64,000 nt of DNA from Nostoc cf. commune SO-36 (GCF_023734775.1 NZ_AP025732.1:744001-808000), one strand, 5' to 3'. Positions 16,612 through 25,570 are shown, counted from the stretch's first letter. The notes: generated by a model not told the origin, from the sequence alone. A program made the numbers and translations.

Positions 16612-19344
16612 ATGACTTCTGCTGCTGAAATGCCGGCTAGCTCTGGCTCAACGTTAACATTACATTCAGATCCCAATAACACCAAAGAAACCGATCCCCT
16701 GAGAAAGGCTAATGGTGTTTATGTGACGGTGCATGGTCATTTTTACCAGCCACCAAGGGAAAACCCTTATCTGGACGCAATTGAACGCCAACCGAGCGCT
16801 GCACCTTTCCATGACTGGAATGAGCGGATTCATTGGGAATGCTATCGTCCAAACGCCTTTGCCAGAGTCTTAAATGACCAAGGCGAAGTGGTGGGGATCG
16901 TCAACAATTATGAGTATTTCAGTTTTAATATTGGGCCAACGCTGATGTCGTGGCTAGAACGCTACGATGTGGAGGTTTATCAGCGCATTTTAGAGGCGGA
17001 TGCCAAGAGTAGCGATCGCTTGCATGGTCACGGTAATGCGATCGCGCAAGTATACAATCACATCATCATGCCTCTGGCGAATGAACGCGACAAATATACC
17101 CAAATTCGCTGGGGTAAAGAAGACTTCCGCTCCCGCTTTGGCCGCGATCCCGAAGGTATGTGGCTAGCAGAAACTGCTGTAGACTACGCAACCCTAGAAG
17201 CTCTAGTTGCTGAGGGCATTCGCTTCATTGTCCTTGCACCGTCTCAATCCCTGCGTTGCCGTCCCCTCCCCACTCAAGATCATCCCCATCCTGAATGGAT
17301 TGAAGTAGGTGGTAGTCAGATTGATTCTACCCGTCCCTACCGTTGTTATCTGAAACCCACATTAGACACTTCATCTTCACCTCTGAGTGCGATCAATGAT
17401 GGCAATGGGGATAACCACTCCCCACTCCCCACTCCCCACTCCCTCCCTTACATTGATATCTTCTTCTACGATGGGCCGATATCGCGGGACATGGGTTTTA
17501 GTGATGTCGTTTATAATTCCAGTCACTTTGCCGGACGTATTGGTTCGGCAGTGCGTGGGGATCATCGTCAGGCACAGCTAATTTCTGTGGCGACAGATGG
17601 GGAAACCTTCGGACACCACAAAAAGGGAACTGAGAAAACTTTAGCCTACGCCTTTACCAAAGAGTTTCCTCAACAAGGTTGGACAGTGACGAACTTCGCC
17701 CATTACCTGAGCTTAAATTCTCCCGGCTGGGAAGTGGAATTAAAGTCAGTCACAGCTTGGAGTTGCGCTCACGGTGTCGGCAGATGGGAAGATGACTGTG
17801 GTTGTGGTGGAGAAGGTGGTGTTTGGCATCAAAAATGGCGTCGTCCCTTGCGGGATTCCCTAAATTGGCTGCGGGATCAGCTAACTGAGGTTTATGAAGA
17901 ACATGGTAGACAGTTATTTCGTGATCCCTGGCTAGCGCGAGATGAATATATCCAAGTATTGCGCGATCGCTCTGCTACCAATGTCAACCGTTTCTTAGCC
18001 CGTCATCAAACCCACAAACTAACCGCAGCCGAACAAGTAGACGCTTTGCGCTTGTTAGAAATGCAGCGTCACGCTTTGTTAATGTTCACTAGTTGCGGTT
18101 GGTTTTTTGAAGAAATTTCCCGTCCAGAGGGGACACAAATTCTGCGCTACGCCGCCCGTGCTTTGGAATTAGCAGGGGATGTGGCAGGTGTGCAGTTGGA
18201 AAAAGGCTTCGTCAAACGTCTTGGTTTAGCCCCCAGTAATGTGGATCAGTTCAAACACGGTGCAGAAATTTATCGGCAACTCGTGTTAACTGCCCAACTT
18301 GGCTTTAAGCAAGTAGCAGCCCATTACGCTATTACTTCCCTATTTACTAATCAGAAACCAGCAGAGGCGCACAATTCCCTACCGAGGAAAGATGCTGCTG
18401 ACAAACAGCCTCAGCGTTACCATAAGCGGGTTTATTGCTACGCAGCCAATGAGTTAGATTACCAACTGCAACGGATGGGATCGTTAACTCTGGCTGTGGG
18501 AAATTTAAAGCTAGTATCAGAGATTACTTGGGAAAGTGAGCATTTGGTCTTTGCAGTTCTGCATTTGGGAGGCTGGGATTTCCACTGTGGCATTCAGCAA
18601 TTTACTGGGCGGCGTGACTACAGCCAATTAAAAGAAAAGCTGTTTGGGGCACTAAAACAAGCTAGTGCGGCTCATACTATCTTGGCGATGACGCAGCTAT
18701 TTGGCGAAGAAGCTTTCAACTTACAGAATCTATTTGCTGAAGAACGCCACCGGATTATGGGGCTGCTAAGTCAGGAAACACTGGCACGTTTAGGACAGTT
18801 GTATACCCAAGCGTACCGTGATAATTATGGTGTGCTGATGGCGTTTCATCGAGATGAACTAGCAGTACCGCAAGAATTGCAAGTTGCAGCAGATATTGCT
18901 TTAGGACATCGCTGTCTGATGACATTACGATCGCTTGAGCAAGATATCGCTGATCCCCAAAAGAGTTGGAATCACATCTTAGAATTAGAGGCGATCGCAA
19001 CTGAAGCAAAACATCTGCGTTGTCGGCTGAATATTCCCGATGGGAAGCAGATGTTAGAACAGTTAATTGCGCGATTGCTCTGGCAATTGTTGAACGATGC
19101 CAATGGTAGCTTTAATGCAGATATCCAACTGTTGGAGCGATTGATTGATGTCGGGGATCAACTAAATATTGACGTTTCTCTACAGCGATCGCAAGAACTC
19201 TATTTTAGTTGTCTGCAAAGTCAGATTGCGCCGGTGTGTATTACTAGCTTTGGAAATGAAGCAGATAATCAATGTCTTCAATTGCTCAAGTTGGGTAAAA
19301 AGTTAGCTGTTGATGTTAGCGCAATCTCAAATCAGTTGAAATAG
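16612..19344 (+). CDS. GH57-type glycoside hydrolase with DUF3536
   Basis: A 910-residue protein. The N-terminal GH57 barrel begins with VHGHFYQPPRENPYLD and contains GMWLAETAVDY, SVATDGETFGHHKKGTE and AWSCAHGVGRWEDDCGC; the DUF3536 C-terminal half continues with RFLARHQTHKLT and RYHKRVYCYAANELDYQLQRMGSL. GH57 enzymes act on alpha-glucans (amylases, branching enzymes), so glycogen metabolism is the likely context, but this subfamily is uncharacterised to my knowledge. About 25 residues (around 250-280, HSPLPTPHSLP) derive from a heptanucleotide repeat inserted in frame. No signal peptide, so cytoplasmic. Confidence 0.85.
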   Translation: MTSAAEMPASSGSTLTLHSDPNNTKETDPLRKANGVYVTVHGHFYQPPRENPYLDAIERQPSAAPFHDWNERIHWECYRPNAFARVLNDQGEVVGIVNNYEYFSFNIGPTLMSWLERYDVEVYQRILEADAKSSDRLHGHGNAIAQVYNHIIMPLANERDKYTQIRWGKEDFRSRFGRDPEGMWLAETAVDYATLEALVAEGIRFIVLAPSQSLRCRPLPTQDHPHPEWIEVGGSQIDSTRPYRCYLKPTLDTSSSPLSAINDGNGDNHSPLPTPHSLPYIDIFFYDGPISRDMGFSDVVYNSSHFAGRIGSAVRGDHRQAQLISVATDGETFGHHKKGTEKTLAYAFTKEFPQQGWTVTNFAHYLSLNSPGWEVELKSVTAWSCAHGVGRWEDDCGCGGEGGVWHQKWRRPLRDSLNWLRDQLTEVYEEHGRQLFRDPWLARDEYIQVLRDRSATNVNRFLARHQTHKLTAAEQVDALRLLEMQRHALLMFTSCGWFFEEISRPEGTQILRYAARALELAGDVAGVQLEKGFVKRLGLAPSNVDQFKHGAEIYRQLVLTAQLGFKQVAAHYAITSLFTNQKPAEAHNSLPRKDAADKQPQRYHKRVYCYAANELDYQLQRMGSLTLAVGNLKLVSEITWESEHLVFAVLHLGGWDFHCGIQQFTGRRDYSQLKEKLFGALKQASAAHTILAMTQLFGEEAFNLQNLFAEERHRIMGLLSQETLARLGQLYTQAYRDNYGVLMAFHRDELAVPQELQVAADIALGHRCLMTLRSLEQDIADPQKSWNHILELEAIATEAKHLRCRLNIPDGKQMLEQLIARLLWQLLNDANGSFNADIQLLERLIDVGDQLNIDVSLQRSQELYFSCLQSQIAPVCITSFGNEADNQCLQLLKLGKKLAVDVSAISNQLK
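17416..17443. repeat. Heptanucleotide repeat (CACTCCC)4 inside a coding region
   Basis: Four exact copies of CACTCCC within the GH57/DUF3536 gene. Such short tandemly repeated heptamers are typical of Nostoc and Anabaena intergenic DNA; here one is translated as part of a surface loop without breaking the frame. Confidence 0.9.
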
Positions 19345-19416
19345 ATGTAGGGACTCACAGACTCAGAATCTTGCTTCGATTATTATTTTCCGAGAGTGAC
19401 AAAACAGAGATAAATA

Positions 19417-19569
19417 GGACTTACGCAAGAGTTACGGAATAACGTAGACGCTTCTCTACGAGACGCTACGCGTAGCTTGCTTCCCGAAGGGTACGGCTTG
19501 CCGCAGGCTACCACAGAGGCGCAGAGTACACGGAAAAATCAGAGTTTGAGAGATATTTTGCGTAAGTCC
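19417..19569. mobile_element. MITE with GGACTTACGCA ends, carrying a nested repeat
   Basis: Ends GGACTTACGCAA and TTGCGTAAGTCC are perfect inverted repeats, flanked by TA on both sides (19415-19416 and 19570-19571). The body matches the element at 23233, read in reverse (shared ACGGAA, CACAGAG, CGCAGAG, ACACGGA, AGAGTTTGAGAG pieces), except for an extra 69 bp at 19443-19511 that also occurs alone at 13481. This shows insertion of one repeat into another. Confidence 0.8.
19443..19511. repeat. Nested dispersed repeat module
   Basis: Runs from CGTAGACGCTTCTC to GCCGCAGGCTAC. It is nearly identical to 13481-13545 and absent from the sister element at 23233. The longer copy has an extra TCCC before GAAGGGTACGG. 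Confidence 0.75.
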
Positions 19570-19759
19570 TAATAAATTCTGAATTCTGACTCCTGGGTGC
19601 TGAATGATCGTCAAAAAACGGACGAAATAACTCCCAGGTGAGACTTCCCATTATCGTTGACAATGTATGCGATCGCTCCTGATGGTTGATGAGCGTGTAA
19701 TTTCTTTTCGTCCAAGTGCGATAATATTGATTTAGTCAGTTGTTGAATCGGGAGCGCTC

Positions 19760-19960
19760 GTGGTTACACAGTTCAACATCAATGATACATTGCTGCAAGA
19801 GGCACTCGCCCTAGATGACCAGATAACCGTTGATGCCCTGGTCGAAACTGCACTGCGCGAATATATCCAACGTCGCAAGCGACTTAAAGTGTTAGAACTC
19901 TTTGGCACTATTGATTATGACTCAGACTACGACTACAAACAGCAACGTCAGCAGGCATGA
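19760..19960 (+). CDS. VapB-type antitoxin
   Basis: A 66-residue protein with a GTG start, preceded by a GGAGCG ribosome-binding site. The sequence FNINDTLLQEALALDDQITVDALVETALREYIQRRKRLKVLELFGTIDYD is the usual ribbon-helix-helix/DUF2191-type VapB layout: the DNA-binding part first and a toxin-binding acidic tail after LELFG. It overlaps the next gene by four bases (ATGA), the classic antitoxin-toxin coupling. The partner toxin is truncated, so the antitoxin may now act alone. Confidence 0.8.
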   Translation: MVTQFNINDTLLQEALALDDQITVDALVETALREYIQRRKRLKVLELFGTIDYDSDYDYKQQRQQA

Positions 19961-20190
19961 GGGTCATAGTTGATACCTCTGTTTGGTCGCTGGCTTTGCG
20001 TCGGAGAACCCCACCCGATTCTTCCCCTGTAGTTACCCGATTACGCGATTTAATTACCAATGACCAAGTTGCTTTGCTGGGTGCGATTAGGCAAGAAATC
20101 CTTTCTGGCATTCGCAGTTCGGAACAGTTTACCCGTCTACGAGATTACCTGCGGATATTCCCAGATATGGAACTAAAGAAAAGGGGATAA
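19957..20190 (+). pseudogene. VapC PIN-domain toxin, C-terminally truncated
   Basis: Seventy-seven residues start with VIVDTSVWSLALRRR, carrying the first catalytic Asp, and contain LGAIRQEILSGIRS with the second acidic position. Complete VapC toxins have about 130 residues and two more acidic residues in the C-terminal half (typically a D...D motif near FxTxDxDF). These are lost: the sequence stops in FPDMELKKRG at a hairpin terminator. RNase activity is therefore unlikely. Confidence 0.8.
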
Positions 20191-20206
20191 TATCCCCTTT
20201 CTTTTT
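20175..20206 (+). terminator. Terminator overlapping the truncated vapC stop
   Basis: AAAGAAAAGGGGATA pairs with TATCCCCTTTCTTT around one A, with a T-run after. The stop codon of the truncated toxin lies inside the stem, so whatever joined this terminator to the gene removed the toxin's end. Confidence 0.8.
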
Positions 20207-20322
20207 ACAGTGAATTTTAAGTTAGTGAAGTACACAACGATTCGTCTCAAATCCAGGTAATGCACCCTGTTTTACTTCAAAATTCTAACTCCTGAATTCT
20301 GCTGTAACTTTATTTACTTAAT

Positions 20323-20583
20323 CTAGCAACGATCGCGATGGTAGGGATAAAGCCACTCACACCTGAAGAGTCCGTGGGTATGTTTCTCAAAAAACGTTCC
20401 TGCATGACGTTTACGTGATATGTTGATCCCAGCTTTAGTTTTAATCTCATATAACCAAGGAAAGGCTACTACTAAAATAGCTATGGCAGTGAAGAGGTAG
20501 AAAATTGTAGTTTTAATGTTGAGGAATTTTCGGGAATTGCTATTGTGACTTTGAGGCATAGAAATGAAAAACGAATAGCCCAT
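20323..20583 (-). CDS. Small membrane protein of unknown function
   Basis: Eighty-six residues (or 78 from the second Met, MPQSHNSNS). One transmembrane helix is clear (TIFYLFTAIAILVVAFPWLYEI, about 33-54), followed by a basic, His/Cys-containing tail ending WLYPYHRDRC. I do not recognise a family. No strong ribosome-binding site precedes either start. It is just downstream of the HNH gene on the same strand. Confidence 0.4.
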   Translation of the reverse strand: MGYSFFISMPQSHNSNSRKFLNIKTTIFYLFTAIAILVVAFPWLYEIKTKAGINISRKRHAGTFFEKHTHGLFRCEWLYPYHRDRC

Positions 20584-20594
20584 ACTATCGTAAC

Positions 20595-20840
20595 TTAAAG
20601 TTGAAAATATCGCTGGAAACGTGGATCAATATTATCAGTTTTCTGCTGATTGCAGGTAAAGCAGAGAGTTTGTAAATTGCTGATATCGTTTTGACCGCCA
20701 CGTGCGAGAGGAATAATATGGTCGATACTGAGGTTAGTTTCTCCAGTAGTTTTACCGCAGCTTTGGCATTGATATTTGTCACGTTGAAAAACATATTTCT
20801 TGACTTCCGGCGGGATACGAATGCGGGGAGTTTTGCTCAT
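20595..20840 (-). CDS. HNH endonuclease family protein
   Basis: Eighty-one residues when started at MSKTPRIRIPPEVK; an earlier ATG at 20882 would overlap the end of the upstream dehydrogenase gene. A complete HNH/zinc motif is visible: YQCQSCG (CxxC), LSIDHIIPLARGGQNDISNLQTLC with the catalytic His pair context (DH...N), and CFTCNQQK (CxxC). Such short HNH proteins occur widely in cyanobacteria, and their targets are unknown. A related but dead fragment lies at 27835-27932. Confidence 0.8.
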   Translation of the reverse strand: MSKTPRIRIPPEVKKYVFQRDKYQCQSCGKTTGETNLSIDHIIPLARGGQNDISNLQTLCFTCNQQKTDNIDPRFQRYFQL

Positions 20841-20847
20841 TTTATTT

Positions 20848-21963
20848 CTAGTTGCTAAGAAATTCTTCCAAGCTTGGTACATTTACCCAACTTGATTTTT
20901 GATGCGATTCATGAGATAAATCCATCAACAACTGAGAATAAATTCCTTCTCGCAGCGATGGTGTAATTTCCTGATTATGATTAATTCCTTGTACCCATTG
21001 GTCTACTATGCGGATAAATGCTGAAATACGACCATCAGCATAATTTTTGGGAAAAGTTAATCGATTTGGTATTTCTATTTCCGTTAGGGGTTTACCTACC
21101 TGGGAACCCCAAACACGAAAACCATGTATATAATCTTTTTGATTTTCACTACCTACAATTAATGTACCGCGATCGCCATATACTTCTACCCAATGGGTTC
21201 TTGGCGCATGAACCACCGCACTGATAGAAAGTTGGCAAGGTGTACCATCTGCTAATTCCAGCGTTAATATACAGTTGTCATCTGTATCTACTGGCTTAGA
21301 TTCTCCGCTAACAGGGTCAACGCGTGTCGGAATTGCAGTAGTTAAATGGGCGTTTAATCTACGGATTGGCCCGAATAACCAGTGAATATAATCGAAGGCG
21401 TGGGAACCTAAAGATCCCAATGCACCGCCTCCTTTGTCTTTGTCAGAATACCAATTCCAAGGGCGTGAAGTATCAGCACGAGAAGAACCCAACCAATCAA
21501 TTTTAATTAAGCGCAACTTACCCACATAGTCTTCTGACAATAATTCTGCAAACAACTGCCATCCAGGGACAAAGCGAAATTCAAAATCTACAGTCGCAAT
21601 AACACCTTTTGCTTTAGCTAACCGATACAGTTCTTTAGCCTCAACTGCGTTTAAAGTTGTCGGTTTTTCCAATAATAAATGTTTGCCAGCTTGCAATACA
21701 GTTTTTGCCATTTCATAGTGCAAAAATGGCGGTGTAGAGATGCTAACTGCTTGCACTTCTGGCAATGCCACAATATCTGCTAGTGAGTCGGAGGCGTGGG
21801 GGATATTATGGGATTCTGCTATAGCTTTAGCTTTATTTATATCTCGGTGATAAATAGCAACTACCTCTGTTTGAGGATGTGCTTGGAATCCAGGGATGTG
21901 GACTTTTTGACCAAATCCAGTACCTGCGATCGCAATCCCAATCATATCATTATTTACTCCCAT
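20848..21963 (-). CDS. Gfo/Idh/MocA family oxidoreductase
   Basis: A 371-residue NAD(P)-dependent dehydrogenase. The Rossmann motif IGIAIAGTGFGQKVHIPGF is at the N-terminus, then LLEKPTTLNAVEAKEL with the conserved E-K-P, and GGGALGSLGSHAFDYIHWLFG with the catalytic His region in the C-terminal domain. The substrate is probably a sugar or inositol derivative. It is followed on the same strand by the HNH gene and preceded, 14 bp away, by a GT14 transferase, so the pair may act on one surface glycan. The start could be the later Met of MIGIAIAG. Confidence 0.85.
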   Translation of the reverse strand: MGVNNDMIGIAIAGTGFGQKVHIPGFQAHPQTEVVAIYHRDINKAKAIAESHNIPHASDSLADIVALPEVQAVSISTPPFLHYEMAKTVLQAGKHLLLEKPTTLNAVEAKELYRLAKAKGVIATVDFEFRFVPGWQLFAELLSEDYVGKLRLIKIDWLGSSRADTSRPWNWYSDKDKGGGALGSLGSHAFDYIHWLFGPIRRLNAHLTTAIPTRVDPVSGESKPVDTDDNCILTLELADGTPCQLSISAVVHAPRTHWVEVYGDRGTLIVGSENQKDYIHGFRVWGSQVGKPLTEIEIPNRLTFPKNYADGRISAFIRIVDQWVQGINHNQEITPSLREGIYSQLLMDLSHESHQKSSWVNVPSLEEFLSN

Positions 21964-21977
21964 ATTTAGACAATTTA

Positions 21978-22886
21978 TTATTCACTTAATAATATCATTT
22001 TGTCTATCATATCTAATATATCTGAGTTTTTACTTGCATCAAATTTTCTAGCGAATAATTTTTCTGATTGCCTAATTTTTTCAAAATCCTGTTTTTCTAA
22101 CATTCTTGGATGATAGGCATTAACATCAGCCCAATCTAGGTATCTCATGTGATCGTTAACTACCTTATCTTTAAAAGGTGAATTTAAAATAACTGTTTGA
22201 AAAAATAACTCATCGGCACAAAAAGTATAATTAAAACGTTTAATAAAATTGGGATTTTGCTTTACAAAAATATTTATCCATTTTACACATTCTCCTGTTA
22301 AACACCAAAATTGAGAACCTCCATAAATAGCAAAGCCTTCAGGGAATTTACGTTTTTTAGGTAAAAATAAAATAAAAAATGTATATAATAAAGATGCAAT
22401 AGGAGATTTAAATTCCTGTTTTTCGGGAATACAAAAATATTTATCATTCCAACGGATGTGCCAATACTCTATTCTTCTTAAGCCGCCGCCTCTCCATTTA
22501 CTACAAGGTAGCGGGAAATACTCCAGAAATTCTTTACCTTGATTGTTTTGTAGAAACATCTTGATATATGCATTTGATTTGAGCAAATAGTCTTGCCCTG
22601 ATAAGTTTATAACATAATCAAAGTCAAGACCTGTTTCTACTATTGAATTTATACCTTCTAAAGTAGCTCTGACAATATCAAAACTTCCCCATCCTGAATT
22701 ATATCTCTTGATAAAAAACACATTCGGGAATTTCTGAAATTGAGTAAATATCTGATGATACGTTGTCCTGTCTGCTTTTTTATCTATATGTATAAAAAAG
22801 GAAACCTTATCTCCATTCAATTTAGAAATAAGACGCTGCAATTGTTCAGGATAATTATGTGCCAAAATTATATATGCTATTCTCAT
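21978..22886 (-). CDS. GT14-type (core-2/I-branching) N-acetylglucosaminyltransferase
   Basis: The 302 residues show the GT14 signature: IAYIILAHNYPEQLQRLISKL, VSFFIHIDKKAD, the NVFFIKRYNSGWGSFDIVRATLEGI block, INLSGQDYLLKS and GGSQFWCLTGECVKWI, with FCADELFFQTVILNS near the C-terminus (catalytic Glu region). Bacterial relatives build exopolysaccharide or glycoprotein branches using UDP-GlcNAc or UDP-xylose. The acceptor is unknown. The gene is 14 bp from the Gfo/Idh/MocA gene and probably co-transcribed with it. Confidence 0.85.
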   Translation of the reverse strand: MRIAYIILAHNYPEQLQRLISKLNGDKVSFFIHIDKKADRTTYHQIFTQFQKFPNVFFIKRYNSGWGSFDIVRATLEGINSIVETGLDFDYVINLSGQDYLLKSNAYIKMFLQNNQGKEFLEYFPLPCSKWRGGGLRRIEYWHIRWNDKYFCIPEKQEFKSPIASLLYTFFILFLPKKRKFPEGFAIYGGSQFWCLTGECVKWINIFVKQNPNFIKRFNYTFCADELFFQTVILNSPFKDKVVNDHMRYLDWADVNAYHPRMLEKQDFEKIRQSEKLFARKFDASKNSDILDMIDKMILLSE

Positions 22887-23480
22887 AAAAATTACTTTGC
22901 GATATAAATAAATTTGTCTTGTTTACTTTTCATTTCAGGTTCATTATGAAATGATAAAACTCTAATTTTCATGGTTTTTTATGTGTAAGTGGATTTACTA
23001 AATAATTCCCCACCGTAATTATCTATAAAAAAGCCAAACAAGAACTTAAAATCTGAGTATTTGTTGATCATAATTTTCGGGAAGAGGTTCTATTTCCCAG
23101 ACTATACTTTTTTCTGTCAACAGCGCAACTTCTAAACCTTTAAAGACTTTATCAATTTGAGCAATGGCGTAATCGCCTGCGGGAGGCGATCGCAATCTGA
23201 AAATACTCTCACATCACAGTTTATACTAAGTAGGACTTACGCAAAAAAACTCTCAAACTCTTATTCCTCCGTGTTCTCTGCGGACTCTGTGGTTCAATTT
23301 TCCGTTACTTGTGCGTAAGTCGTGCTAAGTACTGGCGACACAATAAATCGGATTTTGGAATACCCAATAGCAAAGGGACTTGCAAATAAGCCATGAGATG
23401 TTTTGCTTCGCTTCTCTACAAGACGCTCTGCGAACATCCACAATGACATCTTATATTTAATCCTGCATACCTACTTATAA
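22887..23480. other. Intergenic region with a gene remnant and a MITE
   Basis: On the minus strand an open stretch of about 54 codons ending at 23046 reads ...PPAGDYAIAQIDKVFKGLEVALLTEKS then IVWEIEPLPENYDQQILRF before the stop. It lacks a start and looks like the tail of a lost gene, which I could not identify. The 23233 element follows. The part 23335-23480 contains a CTTCGCTTCTCTACAAGACGCTCTGCG repeat also found, in altered form, near 49650-49700. Confidence 0.45.
23233..23325. mobile_element. Short MITE with GGACTTACGCA ends
   Basis: The left end GGACTTACGCAAAA is preceded by TA (23231-23232); the right end reads TGTGCGTAAGTC with the last bases changed. Read in reverse, its body is the same family as the 19417 element without the nested module, so it represents the shorter, older form. 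Confidence 0.7.
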
Positions 23481-23669
23481 ATATTGCAATCTTTCTTATC
23501 AACATTGGAATATTCTTTATAAAAGTTGCAATTTTCCTCATCAACATTGGAATATTCTTTATAAAAGTTGCAATCTTCCTCATCAACATTGCAATACTCC
23601 TCATTAACATTGCAATATTCCTCATCAACATTGCAATACTCCTCATTAACGTTGCAATATCTCTCATCA
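23481..23669. repeat. 21-bp minisatellite, 9 copies
   Basis: Nine units of the form ACATTGCAATACTCCTCATTA, with a subset variant ACATTGGAATATTCTTTATAA alternating in the first half. The array lies 164 bp upstream of the 23833 gene. Open frames through it (Met-Leu-Met-Arg-type heptads on the minus strand) are repeat artefacts. Confidence 0.95.
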
Positions 23670-23832
23670 ACATTAAAGCGATTGTGAAGAAAACTAGATA
23701 CAAGCGAAAAATCAAGAGAAATTACTCAGATACGCTTGTATTTTTTTAATAAATACAATTATTCACTAATTTTACTGAACCAGAAAACAGCTTGATTAAG
23801 GCAAACTAGCTCTAGTAGACTCTCAAAGGAAT

Positions 23833-24234
23833 ATGTTTATGTCTCGTAGAAAACGTACATCCCGTGTTCTAGAAAAAGCTGAATTAAGAGCCTCTGGACT
23901 AAAAGCAATTGATTCTAATATGGATTTTGGGAATAATTGTGATTTGCAAAGCTTGACTCAAGTAATTGAGCAGTTACGAACTATGCTTGATGCTTATAAC
24001 ACTGCCTTAACTGTAATTGATTCTTCCAAAACTAAAATTGATGCCATAGAAAAAACTTTAAGTAATCTTACAGATAAGATGGTGAGAGGGGTTGCTTTTA
24101 AATATGGCAAAGATAGCAGCGAGTATGAAATGGCGGGTGGAGTTCGTGATAGTGAACGGGTTCGCAAAAGCAGATTGAGCCGCTTGAAAGCTGTTGCAGG
24201 AGAAGTGCTAGATGAAAATTCTAAAATTGCCTAA
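23833..24234 (+). CDS. Conserved-looking hypothetical protein
   Basis: A 133-residue protein; the second Met (MSRRKRTSRVLEKAE) may be the real start. It has a basic N-terminus, then a predicted coiled coil (SLTQVIEQLRTMLDAYNTALTVIDSSKTKIDAIEKTLSNLTDKM, broken here only by my reading), and a segment GVAFKYGKDSSEYEMAGGVRDSERV ending in a basic tail. It is soluble and without a signal. The layout suggests a small oligomeric, perhaps nucleic-acid-associated protein, but I do not recognise a family. The AAAGGA before ATGTTT is a good ribosome-binding site. Confidence 0.6.
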   Translation: MFMSRRKRTSRVLEKAELRASGLKAIDSNMDFGNNCDLQSLTQVIEQLRTMLDAYNTALTVIDSSKTKIDAIEKTLSNLTDKMVRGVAFKYGKDSSEYEMAGGVRDSERVRKSRLSRLKAVAGEVLDENSKIA

Positions 24235-24596
24235 TACAACACGATAGTAATCACAAGGCAAAGCGCAACAAAGCTTCTAGCAAGGGTTTTAGAGAATTAA
24301 CAAACGTTAATTCTTGATTAAAATTATTTTTTTAAGCCTGTAATCGCTCTTGCTGAAGTATAACCTATCAGAATTTCTTTTGTTTGCTGATACTCTTTGA
24401 TAAAGAAAAAGTATATGCAGCTAATATCATGCATTATCATGCATATAACTTTATGCATTGTGTCGTCTAGTTTAAATTTTCGTAATCTTAAAAACACTAC
24501 AAAATGGGGATTTTAAAATTTTTACTTGTCTAAATACTGATTAGAGATTATAGTGATACGGTGTTTCTCGTTTAATGTTCTCGGCAGGGTTATACC
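24235..24596. other. Intergenic, AT-rich
   Basis: No gene or repeat family recognised. A weak hairpin (AATTAAC ... GTTAATT, near 24295-24315) is followed some bases on by a T-run and could end the 23833 transcript. The repeated ATGCATTATCATGCATATAAC near 24430 is a small palindromic cluster. The last 60 bases must hold the promoter of the secreted protein. Confidence 0.4.
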
Positions 24597-25352
24597 ATGA
24601 TTTATTCGCGCAAATTACAGACGTTTTTTGCTGTTTTTTCATTGTCTGCTGTATTAATAGCTGATTTATTACTCACACAAAAAACTCCTCAAGCTTTAGC
24701 TCAAACGACAAATCCATCTGTCGGTAATGCTGTAACGTTCAGTTGCAATGATAGTGAAGCGACAATTAAATCTAAAAATGCTTCCAGAGTAACTTCTGGA
24801 ACAACAAGCATTTACATTGGTTATCAGCAAGTTTCATCTAATAACAAAAATCCGATAACCATCCGCTTTAATAATGGCGTAAGAGCATGGTGTCGTACTG
24901 ATCACGAAACAACCGGCGACGATGGTACTGGTTATGGATTGTATTGGAATGGGAGCGATGTTTTATATGGCGTTTACTCTTCCACTGGTACCCAGCCAGG
25001 TCTTAATTTTGGCCGCTTTGCTACTGGGCGTTGGTTAAGTAGTTATGGTTATGGAGGTGGGCCAAAAGTTGCAGTTATAGCCCGGCTTAATCCAGCTAAT
25101 GGCGATGTTAATTATGCCACATTTTTATCTGCCAAAAAAGCGAATGATGGAAAAACTAACTCTTTAGTTGTCAATAACTTATCGTGGAATGGTACAAGTT
25201 TGACTGTGCAAGCAAAGTCATGGTGGACTCCCCGTCGTGCTAATACAACTTCCATGAATTGCACTGGGCCATCACCTTATGGATCATACAGAGTTGTATT
25301 TAATGGGGATTTAAGAACCGTGACCTCGGCTTCAGCAGATACTTGTAATTAA
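24597..25352 (+). CDS. Secreted protein of unknown function
   Basis: The 251 residues begin with a signal peptide (hydrophobic about 9-26; cleavage near ALAQ-TT). The mature part is Ser/Thr/Gly/Asn-rich with four or five Cys (FSCNDSE, AWCRTDHETTGDDGTGYGLYW, MNCTGP, ADTC), which may form disulfides. Aromatic-rich segments (GYGLYWNGSDVLYGVYSS, FGRFATGRWLSSYGYGGG) point to a beta-sheet fold. I know no named domain. It is likely extracellular or outer-surface. Confidence 0.65.
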   Translation: MIYSRKLQTFFAVFSLSAVLIADLLLTQKTPQALAQTTNPSVGNAVTFSCNDSEATIKSKNASRVTSGTTSIYIGYQQVSSNNKNPITIRFNNGVRAWCRTDHETTGDDGTGYGLYWNGSDVLYGVYSSTGTQPGLNFGRFATGRWLSSYGYGGGPKVAVIARLNPANGDVNYATFLSAKKANDGKTNSLVVNNLSWNGTSLTVQAKSWWTPRRANTTSMNCTGPSPYGSYRVVFNGDLRTVTSASADTCN

Positions 25353-25394
25353 AAGGTTAGGATTCAGCTATCAAATTGAATAGTATATTTTTCT

Positions 25395-25503
25395 CTCGTT
25401 CCCATGCAGAGCATTATGAACAACTAATTAGATGCTCTGTCTTTAGTCAGATATTGAGCCAGAGGCTCGATGAATGCATTCCCATGCAGAGCATGGGAAC
25501 GAG
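25395..25503. repeat. Inverted repeat, CTCGTTCCCATGC ends
   Basis: CTCGTTCCCATGC (25395-25407) and GCATGGGAACGAG (25491-25503) are perfect inverted repeats around an 83-bp body that contains further copies of CATGCAGAGCAT. It is a common type of cyanobacterial intergenic element, lying between the secreted-protein gene and rca. Confidence 0.7.
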
Positions 25504-25570
25504 GAAAAATTCCAAGTCTCTCTCGTTTTAGTAGAGAGACTTTCTAGAAAAGTCAGAACTTAATTGACTG

